Shown one piece after another: positions 19,762-30,259 of a stretch of DNA of 64,000 nucleotides (position 1 is the stretch's first letter; every line of letters begins with the position of its first letter). A program made the position numbers and the translations under genes. The DNA is from Chloroflexota bacterium (GTDB lineage: Bacteria; Chloroflexota; Limnocylindria; Limnocylindrales; CSP1-4). The stretch is taken from assembly GCA_030447745.1 (NCBI GenBank), contig JAUJOH010000001.1, positions 25,558 to 89,557 of the forward strand, written 5' to 3'. Under the pieces are notes generated by a model. The model had not been told where the DNA came from. It saw only the letters and a list, made by a program, of their open reading frames with translations, and made no database searches.

Positions 19762-20454
19762 CTACCGGCCGTGACGGGCGCGGAGGACGCGGACGACGTC
19801 CGCCGGCTCGACGCCTCGCTCGGCCAACAGCACGAGAGCGTGATACATAAGGTCGGCGGTCTCCTCGGTGATCCGTTCGCGCGTCATGTCGCGGTCGGCG
19901 CCCGACGCGTCGCGGGCAGCGTCGTCCTTGGCGGCGAGGAGAACCTCGGTCGCCTCTTCGGTGACCTTGCGGGCGACGGCGTCGACGCCACCCTCGAGAA
20001 GCGACGTCGTGTACGAGCCGCGCGGTCGCTCCGCGACGCGCGAGGCGATCGTCGACCACAGCGTCTCGAGCCAGCCAAGGCCGTGGGCGGTGGCAGCCGG
20101 CGACGCGGCGGCGCCCGGCTTGGCCGATGCGGCCGCGCCGTCCGGGTCAAAGCAGCTCCGGGTCTCCCGATGGCAGGTCGGCCCGACGGGATCGACCGTC
20201 ACGAGCAACGCGTCGGCGTCGCAGTCGACGGTCAGGTCGACGAGGCGCAGGACGTGGCCGCTCGTCTCGCCCTTGCGCCACAGCCGGTCGCGCGAGCGCG
20301 AGTGGAAGTGGACCTCGCCCGTGGCGGTCGTGGCGGCCAGTGCCTCGGCGTCCATCCAGGCGAGCATGAGAACGCGCCCGTCGGCGGCGTCCTGGACGAC
20401 CGCCGGCGCGAGCCCGTCGGCCCCGAACCGGACGTCGGGCGCGGCGACGGTCAC
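19762..20454 (-). CDS. hisIE: Phosphoribosyl-AMP cyclohydrolase / phosphoribosyl-ATP pyrophosphatase
   Basis: [14 protein letters not shown]..., [13 protein letters not shown]..., [17 protein letters not shown] start. Confidence 0.93.
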   Translation of the reverse strand: MTVAAPDVRFGADGLAPAVVQDAADGRVLMLAWMDAEALAATTATGEVHFHSRSRDRLWRKGETSGHVLRLVDLTVDCDADALLVTVDPVGPTCHRETRSCFDPDGAAASAKPGAAASPAATAHGLGWLETLWSTIASRVAERPRGSYTTSLLEGGVDAVARKVTEEATEVLLAAKDDAARDASGADRDMTRERITEETADLMYHALVLLAERGVEPADVVRVLRARHGR

Positions 20455-21230
20455 GCCGCCCGCACCGGCAGGCCCGCCGCGACCATCACCCGCTTCACCT
20501 CGGCGATCGAGTGGATCCGGCGGTGGAAGATCGATGCGGCCAGAACGGCGTCGGCACCGCCCTCGACCACGGCAGCCACGAAGTCGGCCGGACCGGACGC
20601 CCCGCCGGACGCGATGACCGGCACGGTGACCCGCGACGAGATGGCCCGGAGGAGCGCCGTGTCGAACCCCGCCCGCGTGCCGTCGCGGTCCATCGACGTC
20701 ACCAGCAGCTCGCCGGCGCCGAGCTCCGCGGCGCGCTGGGCCCACTCCGCGGCATCGACGCCGGTCGCCTCGCGGCCGCCCTTGACGACCACGTCCCACG
20801 CCGGCTCGCGGTCCGTGCCGTCGTCGGTTCGGCGGCGGGCGTCGATCGCGACCACGACGGCCTGGCGCCCGAAGCGGGCCGCACACCGCGAGACGAGCGC
20901 CGGATCCGACACGGCCGCCGTGTTGAACGACACCTTGTCCGCGCCGGCACGCAGGACGTCCCGCATCTCGCCGACCGTCCGGACACCGCCCCCCACGGTC
21001 AGCGGCACGAAGGCCCGGCGCGCCGTCCGCTCCACGACGTCGAGGAGCGTTGCGCGCCCCTCCGGCGCCGCGGTGATGTCGAGGAAGACCAGCTCGTCCG
21101 CGCCCTCGCGGGCGTAGCGCTCGGCGAGCTCCGGCGGGTCGCCCTCGTCGACGAGATCCACGAACCGGGTGCCCTTCACGACCCGCCCACCGGCCACGTC
21201 GAGACACGGGATCACCCGCCGGCGGAGCAA
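20451..21230 (-). CDS. hisF: Imidazole glycerol phosphate synthase subunit HisF
   Basis: [54 protein letters not shown]. Confidence 0.97.
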   Translation of the reverse strand: MLRRRVIPCLDVAGGRVVKGTRFVDLVDEGDPPELAERYAREGADELVFLDITAAPEGRATLLDVVERTARRAFVPLTVGGGVRTVGEMRDVLRAGADKVSFNTAAVSDPALVSRCAARFGRQAVVVAIDARRRTDDGTDREPAWDVVVKGGREATGVDAAEWAQRAAELGAGELLVTSMDRDGTRAGFDTALLRAISSRVTVPVIASGGASGPADFVAAVVEGGADAVLAASIFHRRIHSIAEVKRVMVAAGLPVRAA

Positions 21231-21231
21231 C

Positions 21232-21960
21232 TCAGTCCCCGCCGCTCGTGCCGCCGGCGCCGACCGGCGCGTACTGCGCGCCCGCTCCAGCGGTCAGTGC
21301 ACCGGACCACCGGACGAAGTTGGCGAGGAGACGGAGGCCGTCGCCGCCGCTGCGCTCGGGGTGGAACTGCACGCCCAGCACGTTCCCTCGCTCGATGACG
21401 GACGGGAACCGGACGCCGTGCTCGGTCTCGGCGAGCGTCAGGCGGTCGGCGCCGACGCCTTCCGGCAGCCCCACGTACGAATGGACGAAGTAGAGATCGG
21501 GCTCCGCGCCGAGCCCGTCGAGGAGCGCGTGGTCGCGCCGGCGGACGACCTGGTTCCAGCCGATGTGGGGCAGCGTGGGGGCCCCGTCGAGCCGGACCGC
21601 GCGGCCGGTCAGGACGCCGAACGTGTCCGCCGCGTCCTCCTCGCTCCGGTCGAACAGGAGCTGAAGGCCGAGGCAGATCCCGAGATACGGTCGCCCGCCG
21701 GCGATCCAGTTGAGGAGCGGGTCGACGAGGCCCGCCCGGGTCAGCCGCCGCATCGCCGGCGCAGCCGCGCCGACCCCCGGCACGATCAGGGTCTGGACCA
21801 GCTCGAGGCCGCGCGCGTCGCGCACGAGCACCGGCTCCGCGCCGACCTCCAGCAGCGCCTGCTCGATGCTGACCAGGTTCCCCGCGCCGTAGTCGACGAC
21901 GCCCACGCGAAGCCGCCGGTCGTCGCCGACCGCGGGCGCCGCCGGCTGCCACGCCCTCAC
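21232..21960 (-). CDS. hisH: Imidazole glycerol phosphate synthase subunit HisH
   Basis: [18 protein letters not shown]..., [27 protein letters not shown]. Confidence 0.95.
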   Translation of the reverse strand: MRAWQPAAPAVGDDRRLRVGVVDYGAGNLVSIEQALLEVGAEPVLVRDARGLELVQTLIVPGVGAAAPAMRRLTRAGLVDPLLNWIAGGRPYLGICLGLQLLFDRSEEDAADTFGVLTGRAVRLDGAPTLPHIGWNQVVRRRDHALLDGLGAEPDLYFVHSYVGLPEGVGADRLTLAETEHGVRFPSVIERGNVLGVQFHPERSGGDGLRLLANFVRWSGALTAGAGAQYAPVGAGGTSGGD

Positions 21961-22583
21961 CCGAGCGCGCCCTTGGTCGAGGCCACACCGCTCCGGCGGG
22001 CGTCCGGCTCGCACGCGACGCGGAGGGCGCGCCCGAGCGCCTTGAACGCGGCCTCCGCGAGGTGGTGGTCGTTGCGGCCCGAGCCGCGGAGATGAAGCGT
22101 CGCGCCCGCCGTCCGGGCGAACGCCTCGAGGGCGTGGTCGACCAGCTGCAGCGGCAGCCCGCCGCAGCGCTCGGCGCGAAACGGAAGGTCGATCACGGCA
22201 TAGGGACGGCCCCCGACGTCGATGACGGCCGTGGCCAGCGACTCGTCCATGGGGACCGCGGCATCGCCGAAGCGCCAGATGCCAGTCCGGTCGCCGAGGG
22301 CCGCCGCGAACGCGGAGCCGAGGACGAGCGCCACGTCCTCGACGGTGTGGTGCTCGTCGACGTGGAGGTCGCCTGCCGCCCGCACCTCGAGGTCGAAGAG
22401 CCCGTGGTGTGCCAGCGACCCGAGCAGGTGATCGAGGAACCCGATCCCGGTCGCGACGGACGTCGTCCCGTCGCCGTCGAGCCGGAGCGAGACACTGACC
22501 TGCGTCTCGCGCGTCCGCCGGCTGACGGTCGCCTGTCGGGCGCCGTCAACCGCCACGTCGACCGATCCGAGCGGCGTGCTCAC
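21957..22583 (-). CDS. hisB: Imidazoleglycerol-phosphate dehydratase
   Basis: GIGFLDHLLGSLAHHGLFDLEV..., DEHHTVEDVALVLG. Confidence 0.96.
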   Translation of the reverse strand: MSTPLGSVDVAVDGARQATVSRRTRETQVSVSLRLDGDGTTSVATGIGFLDHLLGSLAHHGLFDLEVRAAGDLHVDEHHTVEDVALVLGSAFAAALGDRTGIWRFGDAAVPMDESLATAVIDVGGRPYAVIDLPFRAERCGGLPLQLVDHALEAFARTAGATLHLRGSGRNDHHLAEAAFKALGRALRVACEPDARRSGVASTKGALG

Positions 22584-23725
22584 GGCGCGGTTCCCTGGGC
22601 GATCTGCTGCGCCGCCTCGACCAGGCGGTCGTTGTCGGCGGTGTCGCGCACGGTCAGGCGCAGGTAGGCCGCCAGCGAGTGATCCGCGGCGAAGGTTCGG
22701 GGGACGAGGCCGCGGCGGAGCAGCCCCTCGGCCGTCCGACCGGCGCGCTCCGCGGTCCCGAAGTCGGCAAGCAGGAAGTTGGTCACGGAGGGGCCGACGA
22801 CCCAGCCGGCATCGCGCAGGCCGGCGGCGAGCCGGTCGCGCTCGCGCTCGACGCGGACGAGGTTGCCGTCGAGGACGGTGGGGTCCGACAGCGCCTCCGT
22901 CACGACGGCCACGGAGGGGGTCGCCACCGATCCGGGCGGGCGATAGGGGGCGATCTCGGCGATCGTCTCGGGCCGCGCGACGGCGAACCCGACCCGCAGA
23001 CCGGCCAGTGCATAAGCCTTGCTCGCGGTGCGGACCACGACCAGCCTCGGATAGCGATGACGGAGGTCGACGAGCGATCGGCCGACGAACTCCGCGTACG
23101 CCTCGTCGAGCGCGACGACGGGCGGCGTTCGGCCTTCAACCGCCGCATCGGCCGCCAGGTCGTCGAGGAGTGCGTCGACCGTGCCCGGCGGCTCGGCGAG
23201 CGCAGTGGGATTGTTCGGGCTGCAGAGCCAGAGCACGTCCGCCTCCCGGACGGCTTCGCGTGTCGCCGGCAGGTCGAGCGCCCAGCCGTCGGCGGCCCCG
23301 AGGCGCGGGACGGCTGCGACCGTCGCCCCGCGCTGCTCGGTGATGACCCGGTACATCGCGTACGTCGGCGTCGGGACGACCGCAACGGCGCCGGACGGGA
23401 GGAACGCCTTCCCGATGAGGTCGAGGATCTCGTCGGCACCCGCGCCGACGAGGAGTTCGTCGGGCTCGACACCGTAGCGCGCGGCAGCGGCGTCGACGAG
23501 CCGACGGTAGTCGGACTGCGGGTACTCGGACAGCGGCGTGTCGAAATCGCCTCGGGCAAGGATCTCGAGCGCGAGGTTCGGCGGGGCGGGCGAGGTGTTG
23601 AGGTCGAACCGGACGACCTGGTCGAGTCGCACCCCGTACCGCAGGGCGACCTCGACGTTCGTGGCCTCCCACGTGTACGTCGTCGGCGGGGTGGGGGAGG
23701 CGAAGGTGACCGGCGTGGGGCTCAT
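22580..23725 (-). CDS. hisC: Histidinol-phosphate aminotransferase
   Basis: GAGADEILDLIGKAFL..., CSPNNPTAL, DEAYAEF, RTASKAYALAGLRVGFA. Confidence 0.95.
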   Translation of the reverse strand: MSPTPVTFASPTPPTTYTWEATNVEVALRYGVRLDQVVRFDLNTSPAPPNLALEILARGDFDTPLSEYPQSDYRRLVDAAAARYGVEPDELLVGAGADEILDLIGKAFLPSGAVAVVPTPTYAMYRVITEQRGATVAAVPRLGAADGWALDLPATREAVREADVLWLCSPNNPTALAEPPGTVDALLDDLAADAAVEGRTPPVVALDEAYAEFVGRSLVDLRHRYPRLVVVRTASKAYALAGLRVGFAVARPETIAEIAPYRPPGSVATPSVAVVTEALSDPTVLDGNLVRVERERDRLAAGLRDAGWVVGPSVTNFLLADFGTAERAGRTAEGLLRRGLVPRTFAADHSLAAYLRLTVRDTADNDRLVEAAQQIAQGTAP

Positions 23726-25074
23726 CGGTCCCGTCCGTCGGCGTCGTCCCCCGCGAAGCGCGCCTCGACAGCGTCGCGATGCGCGAGGAGGCCCTCGGCC
23801 GAGGCGAGCGCGCCGATCGTGCGGCGGATTCCGCCCAGACCGTCGCGCGTGAGCCGTTGCACTTGAAGGTAGTGGCCGAAGGTCGCCACGTCGAGCGGTC
23901 CGCAGGCCCGTGCCAGCCCGCCCGTCGGGAGGACGTGGTTGGCGCCCGTGGCGTAGTCCCCGGCCGATTCGGGCGCCCAGCGGCCGACGAACACGGACCC
24001 GGCGTGGCGGAGCCGCGCGACCGTCGCCTCGAGCGGCCCGACGTCGACCGACAGGTGCTCCGGCGCGTAGCGGTTCACGAAGTCGACGGCGGCGTCCAGG
24101 TCCCGGGCGAGGACCATGGCCCCGTGCTGGGCAAGAGCTCGCTCGAGGACCGCCCGTCGCGCGGCGGTCGAGAGGCGCCGCCCGACCTCCGACTCCACCG
24201 CATCGGCAAGCTGCGGGTCGGTCGTCACGAGGATCGCGGGGGAGTCCGGGCCGTGCTCGGCCTGGGTGATCAGGTCCGCCGCCACGGTGAGCGGGTCCGC
24301 TTGGGCGTCGGCCAGCACCATCCCCTCGGAGGGCCCGGCGGGAAGGTCGATCCCGACCTCGCCGACGAGCTCGATCTTGGCGGCGGTGACCCATGCGTTC
24401 CCGGGCCCGACGATCCGGTCCACGGGGTCGAGCCCCTCGTCGGGCAGCCCGAAGGCGAGCGCTCCGATCGCCTGGGCGCCACCCGACACGACGAACGCGT
24501 CGACGCCAAGCAGCCCCGCCGCCCCGAGCACCACACCATCCGCCGTGCCGCTCGGACCCGCGGGCGAGGCGACGACGATCCGGCCCACGCCGGCCACGCG
24601 GGCGGGCGCAACCGTCATGACCAGCGAGGAGGGATACGGCGCGGAGCCGCCGGGAACATAGGCGCCGACGCTGTCGAGCGGCTCCCACCGGCGCTCGATC
24701 TCGATCCCGCGCGCGACCTGGGTGCGGGCCGTCTCCGGGTGCTGGTCGCGGGAGAAGCGAGTGACGTGATCGATCGCCTGGTCGAGTGCGCGCCGAACCT
24801 CCGGCTCGAGGGCGGTCGCCGCCGCGGCGAGCTGCTCGCGCCCGAGGACCAGCCGGCCGGCCGCGTCGCCGCCCCCGAACCGACCGTTGGCCGCGCGAAC
24901 CGCCGCGGCACCGTCGCGGCGGACGTCGTCGAGGATCCCGCGAACGGCGGTGCGAACGGCCGGATCGCACACGGATCCGCGGCGGGTGAGTGCGGCGAGC
25001 GCAGCGGCGGTGGCGGGGTCGTCAGCCGCGAGATCGAGTCGGCGGAGCCGGAGCGCCGGCGTCGCGGCGGTCAC
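23722..25074 (-). CDS. hisD: Histidinol dehydrogenase
   Basis: GAYVPGGSAPYPSSLVMTVAPARVAGV..., RIVGPGNAWVTAAK..., YAPEHLSVDV. Confidence 0.96.
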   Translation of the reverse strand: MTAATPALRLRRLDLAADDPATAAALAALTRRGSVCDPAVRTAVRGILDDVRRDGAAAVRAANGRFGGGDAAGRLVLGREQLAAAATALEPEVRRALDQAIDHVTRFSRDQHPETARTQVARGIEIERRWEPLDSVGAYVPGGSAPYPSSLVMTVAPARVAGVGRIVVASPAGPSGTADGVVLGAAGLLGVDAFVVSGGAQAIGALAFGLPDEGLDPVDRIVGPGNAWVTAAKIELVGEVGIDLPAGPSEGMVLADAQADPLTVAADLITQAEHGPDSPAILVTTDPQLADAVESEVGRRLSTAARRAVLERALAQHGAMVLARDLDAAVDFVNRYAPEHLSVDVGPLEATVARLRHAGSVFVGRWAPESAGDYATGANHVLPTGGLARACGPLDVATFGHYLQVQRLTRDGLGGIRRTIGALASAEGLLAHRDAVEARFAGDDADGRDR

Positions 25075-25931
25075 GGGACGATCTTCTCGATCGGCAGGAC
25101 GAGGATGCCCGATGCGCCGGCCGCCTTGAGCCTCGGCAGGAGGCTCCACACCTCGTCGGCGCCGACGACCGAGTGAATCGCGATCATGCCCGCGTGCGCG
25201 AGCGGGATGACGGTCGGTGACTCGAGCGCCGGGAGGAGCCGCTCGAGCTCTGGCAGCGTCGTGGCCGGGGCGTTCAGCATCAGGTACTTGCGGTCGCGGG
25301 CGGCGATGACGGACGAGAGCATCGTGTCGATCGCGTCGAGCTCGTCGGCGCGCTGGCGGTGTGCCGTCGGGTTGGCGACCAGGACCGCCTCGGACGCCAG
25401 AACGTCACCGATCGGGCGAAGGCCGTTCATCACCAGCGTCGAGCCGGTCGAGACGAGGTCGACGACGGCCTCCGCGAGCCCGAGGCGGGGCGCGACTTCG
25501 ACGGCCCCCGAGATCGGGATGACATCCACTTCGAGCCGCTGCTCGGCGAAGAACCGGCGGGTGGTGTTGGGGTGCGCGGTGGCGACGCGCAACCCGGCGA
25601 GGTCCGCGATGACGCGGATTGGGCTGTCGTTGGGCGCCGCGGCAGCGAGGCGGCAGCGGCCGTAGCCCAGCTCGCGGATCCGAGGCAGCTCCGCCCCCGT
25701 CTCGGCGAGCAGGTCGACGCCGGTGACGCCGAGGTCCGCCACGCCGTCACCGACGAACTCGATGACGTCGTTCGTGCGGATGAACAGGATATCCAGATCG
25801 AGGTTCTGGACGCGAGCCACGAGCGCCCGGTCATGCTCCTCGAAGACCAGACCCGCGTCCCGGAGCAGCTTGACCGTGGGCTCGACGAGGCGGCCCTTGT
25901 TGGGGACGGCGAGCCGGAGCCGGCCGGTCAA
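25071..25931 (-). CDS. hisG: ATP phosphoribosyltransferase
   Basis: LRLAVPNKGRLVEPTVKLLRDAG..., GVADLGVTGVDLL...; TTG start inferred. Confidence 0.93.
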   Translation of the reverse strand: MTGRLRLAVPNKGRLVEPTVKLLRDAGLVFEEHDRALVARVQNLDLDILFIRTNDVIEFVGDGVADLGVTGVDLLAETGAELPRIRELGYGRCRLAAAAPNDSPIRVIADLAGLRVATAHPNTTRRFFAEQRLEVDVIPISGAVEVAPRLGLAEAVVDLVSTGSTLVMNGLRPIGDVLASEAVLVANPTAHRQRADELDAIDTMLSSVIAARDRKYLMLNAPATTLPELERLLPALESPTVIPLAHAGMIAIHSVVGADEVWSLLPRLKAAGASGILVLPIEKIVP

Positions 25932-26254
25932 CGCTCGACGCCCGCGGGGTAGGGGAGCTCCCCGGCATCGCGAAGCCGATCCAGCATCCGGCGGTAGCCG
26001 CCCTCCCCGTGGTGGAGCCACGAGGCGATCCGGGTGATCGTCGCCGTGCTCGCACCCGTCCGGCGGCTGATCTCGCCGTAGTGGAGCCCCGCTTCCAGCA
26101 GACGCGCGACGGCCCAGCGCTGCGACATGTCGCGCAGCTCGCCGAGCGTGCACAGGTCGCGCAGGAATGCCGCTGCCTCGTCGCGATCCTCGACACGGAG
26201 GAGGGCGTCGAGCAGCGCGTTCACGTCGTCCGTGCGCCAGGTGTCGTCGGCCAT
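25928..26254 (-). CDS. TrpR/YerC-family transcriptional regulator (HisR-like)
   Basis: LRDLCTLGELRDMSQRWAVARLLEAGLHYGEISRRTGASTATITRIASWLHHGEGGYR. Confidence 0.88.
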   Translation of the reverse strand: MADDTWRTDDVNALLDALLRVEDRDEAAAFLRDLCTLGELRDMSQRWAVARLLEAGLHYGEISRRTGASTATITRIASWLHHGEGGYRRMLDRLRDAGELPYPAGVER

Positions 26255-26302
26255 CGCTCCTGCTCCGTGGAAACCGGTGAGGCCGCGTCTGCCCGACCCC
26301 GT

Positions 26303-26316
26303 GCTAACGTATTAGC
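26303..26316. promoter_or_regulatory. Candidate regulator operator GCTAA-CGTA-TTAGC
   Basis: Perfect 5+5 inverted repeat in the divergent yerC-like/hisA gap, with a further GTGCTAAAACG half-site. Confidence 0.5.
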
Positions 26317-27084
26317 GTGCTAAAACGATATCATGGTGAGCGCGAGCGCGCAACCTTCGATCTCCTGCCGGCAATCGACCTCCGCGGCGGGCGTGTCGTG
26401 CGGCTCGAGCAGGGCGACTTCGCGCGAGAGACGGCCTACGGCTGGAATCCCGTCGCGGTCGCCGCACGCTTCGTCGCTGAAGGGGCCACCTGGCTCCACG
26501 TCGTCGATCTCGACGGCGCCCAGACGGGCCGTCCAGCGCAGCTCGGGGCGGTCCAGGCGATCGCGAACACCGTCGCAGGGACGGCCCAGTGCGAATTCGC
26601 CGGGGGACTGCGGTTCCCGGCATCGGTGGACGCTGCATTGGCTGCCGGCGCGGCCCGCGTCGCCGTCGGAACTGCCGCCCTTCGGGACCCCTCGTTCGCC
26701 GCCGAGCTGGTCCACCGGCTCGGCGCGGACCGCGTCGTCGCAGCGATCGATGTTCGCGACGGCCGAGCCTTGGGGGAGGCGTGGAGATCCGGTGCCGCCG
26801 GCGTCCCGGTCGAGACGGCCGTCGAGCGCCTCGCCGACGCCGGCGTGCTGGTCCTGGAGGTCACGGCCGTCGACCGCGACGGGCTGCTCGGCGGACCGGA
26901 TCTCGAGCTGCTCCGGCGGGTCATCGCCCTCGACCGGGGGGCCGTGATCGCGTCGGCCGGGATCGGGTCCGTGACGGACCTGCTCGCGGTCCGGGACGTG
27001 GGCTGCGCCGGTGCGATCGTCGGCCGGGCGCTGTACGAGGGACGGTTCACGGTCCAGGAGGCCCTTGCGGCTCTGGCCGGCTGA
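26317..27084 (+). CDS. hisA: Phosphoribosyl isomerase HisA
   Basis: FDLLPAIDLRGGRVVRLEQGDF..., WLHVVDLDGA, GLRFPASVDAALAAGAARVAVGTAAL. Confidence 0.94.
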   Translation: MLKRYHGERERATFDLLPAIDLRGGRVVRLEQGDFARETAYGWNPVAVAARFVAEGATWLHVVDLDGAQTGRPAQLGAVQAIANTVAGTAQCEFAGGLRFPASVDAALAAGAARVAVGTAALRDPSFAAELVHRLGADRVVAAIDVRDGRALGEAWRSGAAGVPVETAVERLADAGVLVLEVTAVDRDGLLGGPDLELLRRVIALDRGAVIASAGIGSVTDLLAVRDVGCAGAIVGRALYEGRFTVQEALAALAG

Positions 27085-27190
27085 CCGGCGAGGGCCAGTC
27101 CCGCCGCCCGAGGATGCCAGAACGGCAGCGACGGAGGCGCTCGTTCAGTCGCCGGGCGACACCTCGCGGGCCGCCCACGTGTCCTCCCGG

Positions 27191-29272
27191 TCAGTGCGCC
27201 CCCGCCTCCGCTTCCTTTCGGTGCTCGGCGATCACCTTTTCCGCGAGGTGCGACGGCACCTCCTCGTAGTGGTCGAGCGTCGCGGAGAACGTGCCGCGGC
27301 CGCCGGTCAGCGACCGGAGGTCGATGGCATACGTGAACAGCTCCGCCTGCGGGACGTGGGCGGTGATCACCTGGGTGCCGTCCCGACTGTCCATCCCGAG
27401 CACCCGCCCGCGGCGCCCGTTCAGGTCTCGGTTGACCTCGCCCATGTAGGCGTCGGGGATGCGGATCTCGACCGACATGATCGGCTCGAGCAGGACAGGC
27501 TTTGCCTGCTGGACGCCGTCCTTGAGCGCCATCGAGGCCGCGATCTTGAAGGACAGCTCGTTCGAGTCGACGTTGTGGAACGACCCGTCGTAGAGCGTCG
27601 CCTTGAAGTCGCTGAGCGGGAAACCGGCCACGACGCCGTCGGCGGCCGTCTCGCGGATGCCCTTCTCGACGCCCGGGAAGTACTGCTTCGGGACGGCGCC
27701 GCCGACGACCTTCTCGGCGAACTCGATCCCGCCGCCCGGGTTCGGCTCCAGCTCGAGCCAGACGTCGCCGAACATGCCGTGGCCGCCGGTCTGCTTCTTG
27801 TAGCGCCCGTGGACCTGCGTCTTGCCGCGGATCGTCTCCCGGTACGGGACCTTCGGCACGCGGGTCGTGATCGCGGCCCCGAACTTGCGCTTGAGCCGCT
27901 CGATGATGACGGCGGTGTGCGCCTCGCCCATCGTGACCAGGACCTGTTCGCCGGTCTCGCTGCGCTCGACGCGGGCGGTCGGCTCCTCCTCTGCCATGCG
28001 CTGCAGCGCGGGGCCCATCTTGTCCAGGTCGCCCTTGCTCTGCGGCTCGATGGCGAGCGTGAGCGTTGGGGTTGGGAACTCGATCGGCGGCAGGGTCAGC
28101 GGCCGGTCACGTGTCCCGAGTGTGTCGCCAGTCTCGGTGACAGCCAGCTTCGCCACGGCGCCGATCTCGCCCGCCCCAAGCTCGCCGATCGGCTCCTGCT
28201 CCTTGCCGTGCATGAGCAGCAGCTGGCCGATGCGCTCGTCCTCGTTGCGTGACGTGTTCCAGACGTGGCTCTGCGAGCGCAGCGTGCCGGACAGCACGCG
28301 GACGTAGGTCAGCCGCCCGACGAACGGGTCCGCGGCCGTCTTGAACACGCGCACGAGGAGCGGTCCGGACGGGTCGGCGCGCACCTCGACCTCCGCGCCG
28401 GACTGGTCGAGCGCCGTGTACGGGCCCTCCTCGTCCGGCGAGGGCAGGTACCGTACGAGCGCGTCGAGCAGCGCGTTCAGCCCGATCCCCTTCGACGCCG
28501 ACGCCACGAGAACCGGTGCCAGGATCGACTCCCGGACGCCCTTGTGGAGGCAGGCGTCGAGCTCCTGGTCGGAGATCTCCTCGCCCTCGAGGTACTTGGT
28601 CAGGACATCGTCGTCAGCCTCGGCCGCCGCCTCGAGCAGCTGGTCCCGGCGCGTCGCGATCTCCGCCTCGAGGTCGGCCGGGACGGGGATCTCGGTCTCT
28701 TTGCCGCCGTCGAAGCGCCACGCCTTGCGGTGGACGAGGTCGACGTACCCGCTGAACGACTCGCCCTTGCCGATGGCGAGGTGGAGCGGCGCGATCTTGT
28801 TGCCGAACTCGGCGCGCAGCGCCTCGAGCGCGGCCGTGGGATCGGCGTTCTCCCGGTCGCACCGGTTGATCACGAAGCAGGCGGCCGTCTTCGTCGAGCG
28901 GCCGAGGGCGACGGCCTTCTCGAGCCCCGCCTCGACCCCGGCCGAGGCATCCATCACGAACAGGGCGGCATCCGCGGCGTGGAAGCCCTCGACCATCTCC
29001 GCCACGAAGTCGGGATAGCCCGGCGTGTCGATGATCGTGATCCGGTAGCCCTCGCGCTCGAAGGTCGCGACCGCCAGGCTGAGTGACTGCGTGCGCTTCT
29101 GCTCCTCCGGCTCGAAGTCGAGGTGCGCGGTGCCCTCCTCGACGCGCCCGAGGCGCGACACCGCTCCGGCCCGGAAGAGGAGCTGCTCGGCCAGCGTCGT
29201 CTTGCCGGCGCCGGCGTGACCGGCCAGGACGACGCTGCGGAGATGGGGGAGATCGACGGACTTCATCGTCAT
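27191..29272 (-). CDS. EF-G-like translational GTPase
   Basis: VVLAGHAGAGKTTLAEQLL (P-loop), DTPGYPDF, NRCDRE; C-terminal EF-G domains. Confidence 0.92.
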   Translation of the reverse strand: MTMKSVDLPHLRSVVLAGHAGAGKTTLAEQLLFRAGAVSRLGRVEEGTAHLDFEPEEQKRTQSLSLAVATFEREGYRITIIDTPGYPDFVAEMVEGFHAADAALFVMDASAGVEAGLEKAVALGRSTKTAACFVINRCDRENADPTAALEALRAEFGNKIAPLHLAIGKGESFSGYVDLVHRKAWRFDGGKETEIPVPADLEAEIATRRDQLLEAAAEADDDVLTKYLEGEEISDQELDACLHKGVRESILAPVLVASASKGIGLNALLDALVRYLPSPDEEGPYTALDQSGAEVEVRADPSGPLLVRVFKTAADPFVGRLTYVRVLSGTLRSQSHVWNTSRNEDERIGQLLLMHGKEQEPIGELGAGEIGAVAKLAVTETGDTLGTRDRPLTLPPIEFPTPTLTLAIEPQSKGDLDKMGPALQRMAEEEPTARVERSETGEQVLVTMGEAHTAVIIERLKRKFGAAITTRVPKVPYRETIRGKTQVHGRYKKQTGGHGMFGDVWLELEPNPGGGIEFAEKVVGGAVPKQYFPGVEKGIRETAADGVVAGFPLSDFKATLYDGSFHNVDSNELSFKIAASMALKDGVQQAKPVLLEPIMSVEIRIPDAYMGEVNRDLNGRRGRVLGMDSRDGTQVITAHVPQAELFTYAIDLRSLTGGRGTFSATLDHYEEVPSHLAEKVIAEHRKEAEAGAH

Positions 29273-29506
29273 CGCGCGTGTCCTCTCCTGGAGCGGAGGC
29301 GGCTCGGCAGCGCCAGGCCCCGAGGCCGGTCCGCGGGCTGGCGACGTCGGCTGGGAGTGGTCCCCGCGGTGTCCTCCGCCCGCGTGACCACCGTCCCCGG
29401 ATGATAAGAGGTGGCGAGCGGGTGGGGTAGACGGCCACTCCCGGGGCATCCCGAGGTAGCCGCGCTCGCCGGGCGCTGATCGGCCTTCGCTATACTCGCG
29501 CCCGAG

Positions 29507-30259
29507 ATGTCCGGTCACTCCAAGTGGTCCACGATCAAGCGCCAGAAGGGCGCCAACGACGCGAAGCGCGGGGCACTCTTCACCAAGGTCGCCCGTGAGA
29601 TCAGCGTCGCGGCGCGCCAGGGCGGCGGCGATCCGGACGCCAACTACCGGCTCCGCCTCGCGATCGACAAGGCTCGCGCGGTCAACATGCCGGCCGACAA
29701 CATCAAGCGGACGATCGACAAGGCGACCGGCGGCGGCGACGCGGACCAGTACGAGGAGATCGTCTACGAGGGCTACGGCCCGGGCGGCGTGGCGGTCCTC
29801 GTCGAGGCCCAGACGGACAACCGGAACCGAACGGCCGCCGAGGTCCGCTCGATCTTCACCAAGACGGGCGGTCAGCTCGCGGGCTCCGGGGCCGTTTCGT
29901 GGCAGTTCGAGCCACGCGGCCTGATCACCGTGCCGCGCGACGGCATCGACCCTGACGAGGTCGCCCTGGCCGCGATCGACGCCGGCGCGGAGGATGTCGA
30001 CACGGACGACGACGAGACGATCGCGATCCTGACCAACCCGACGGAGCTCGAGGCGGTCCGCAAGGCGCTCGAGGGCGGCGGCATCGCCGTCGAAACGGCG
30101 GAATCCACGATGGTGGCCAGGCAGACGATCGAGCTCGACTCGGCGCGGGCGCGTCAGGCCGTGCGGCTGGTCGAGCTGCTCGAGGATCTCGACGACGTCT
30201 CGCGGGTGACCGCCAACTTCGACATCCCCGAGGACGTCTTCGCCGAGATCGCGGGGTGA
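29507..30259 (+). CDS. yebC: YebC/PmpR-family protein
   Basis: MSGHSKWSTIKRQKGANDAKRGALFTKVAREI. Confidence 0.96.
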   Translation: MSGHSKWSTIKRQKGANDAKRGALFTKVAREISVAARQGGGDPDANYRLRLAIDKARAVNMPADNIKRTIDKATGGGDADQYEEIVYEGYGPGGVAVLVEAQTDNRNRTAAEVRSIFTKTGGQLAGSGAVSWQFEPRGLITVPRDGIDPDEVALAAIDAGAEDVDTDDDETIAILTNPTELEAVRKALEGGGIAVETAESTMVARQTIELDSARARQAVRLVELLEDLDDVSRVTANFDIPEDVFAEIAG

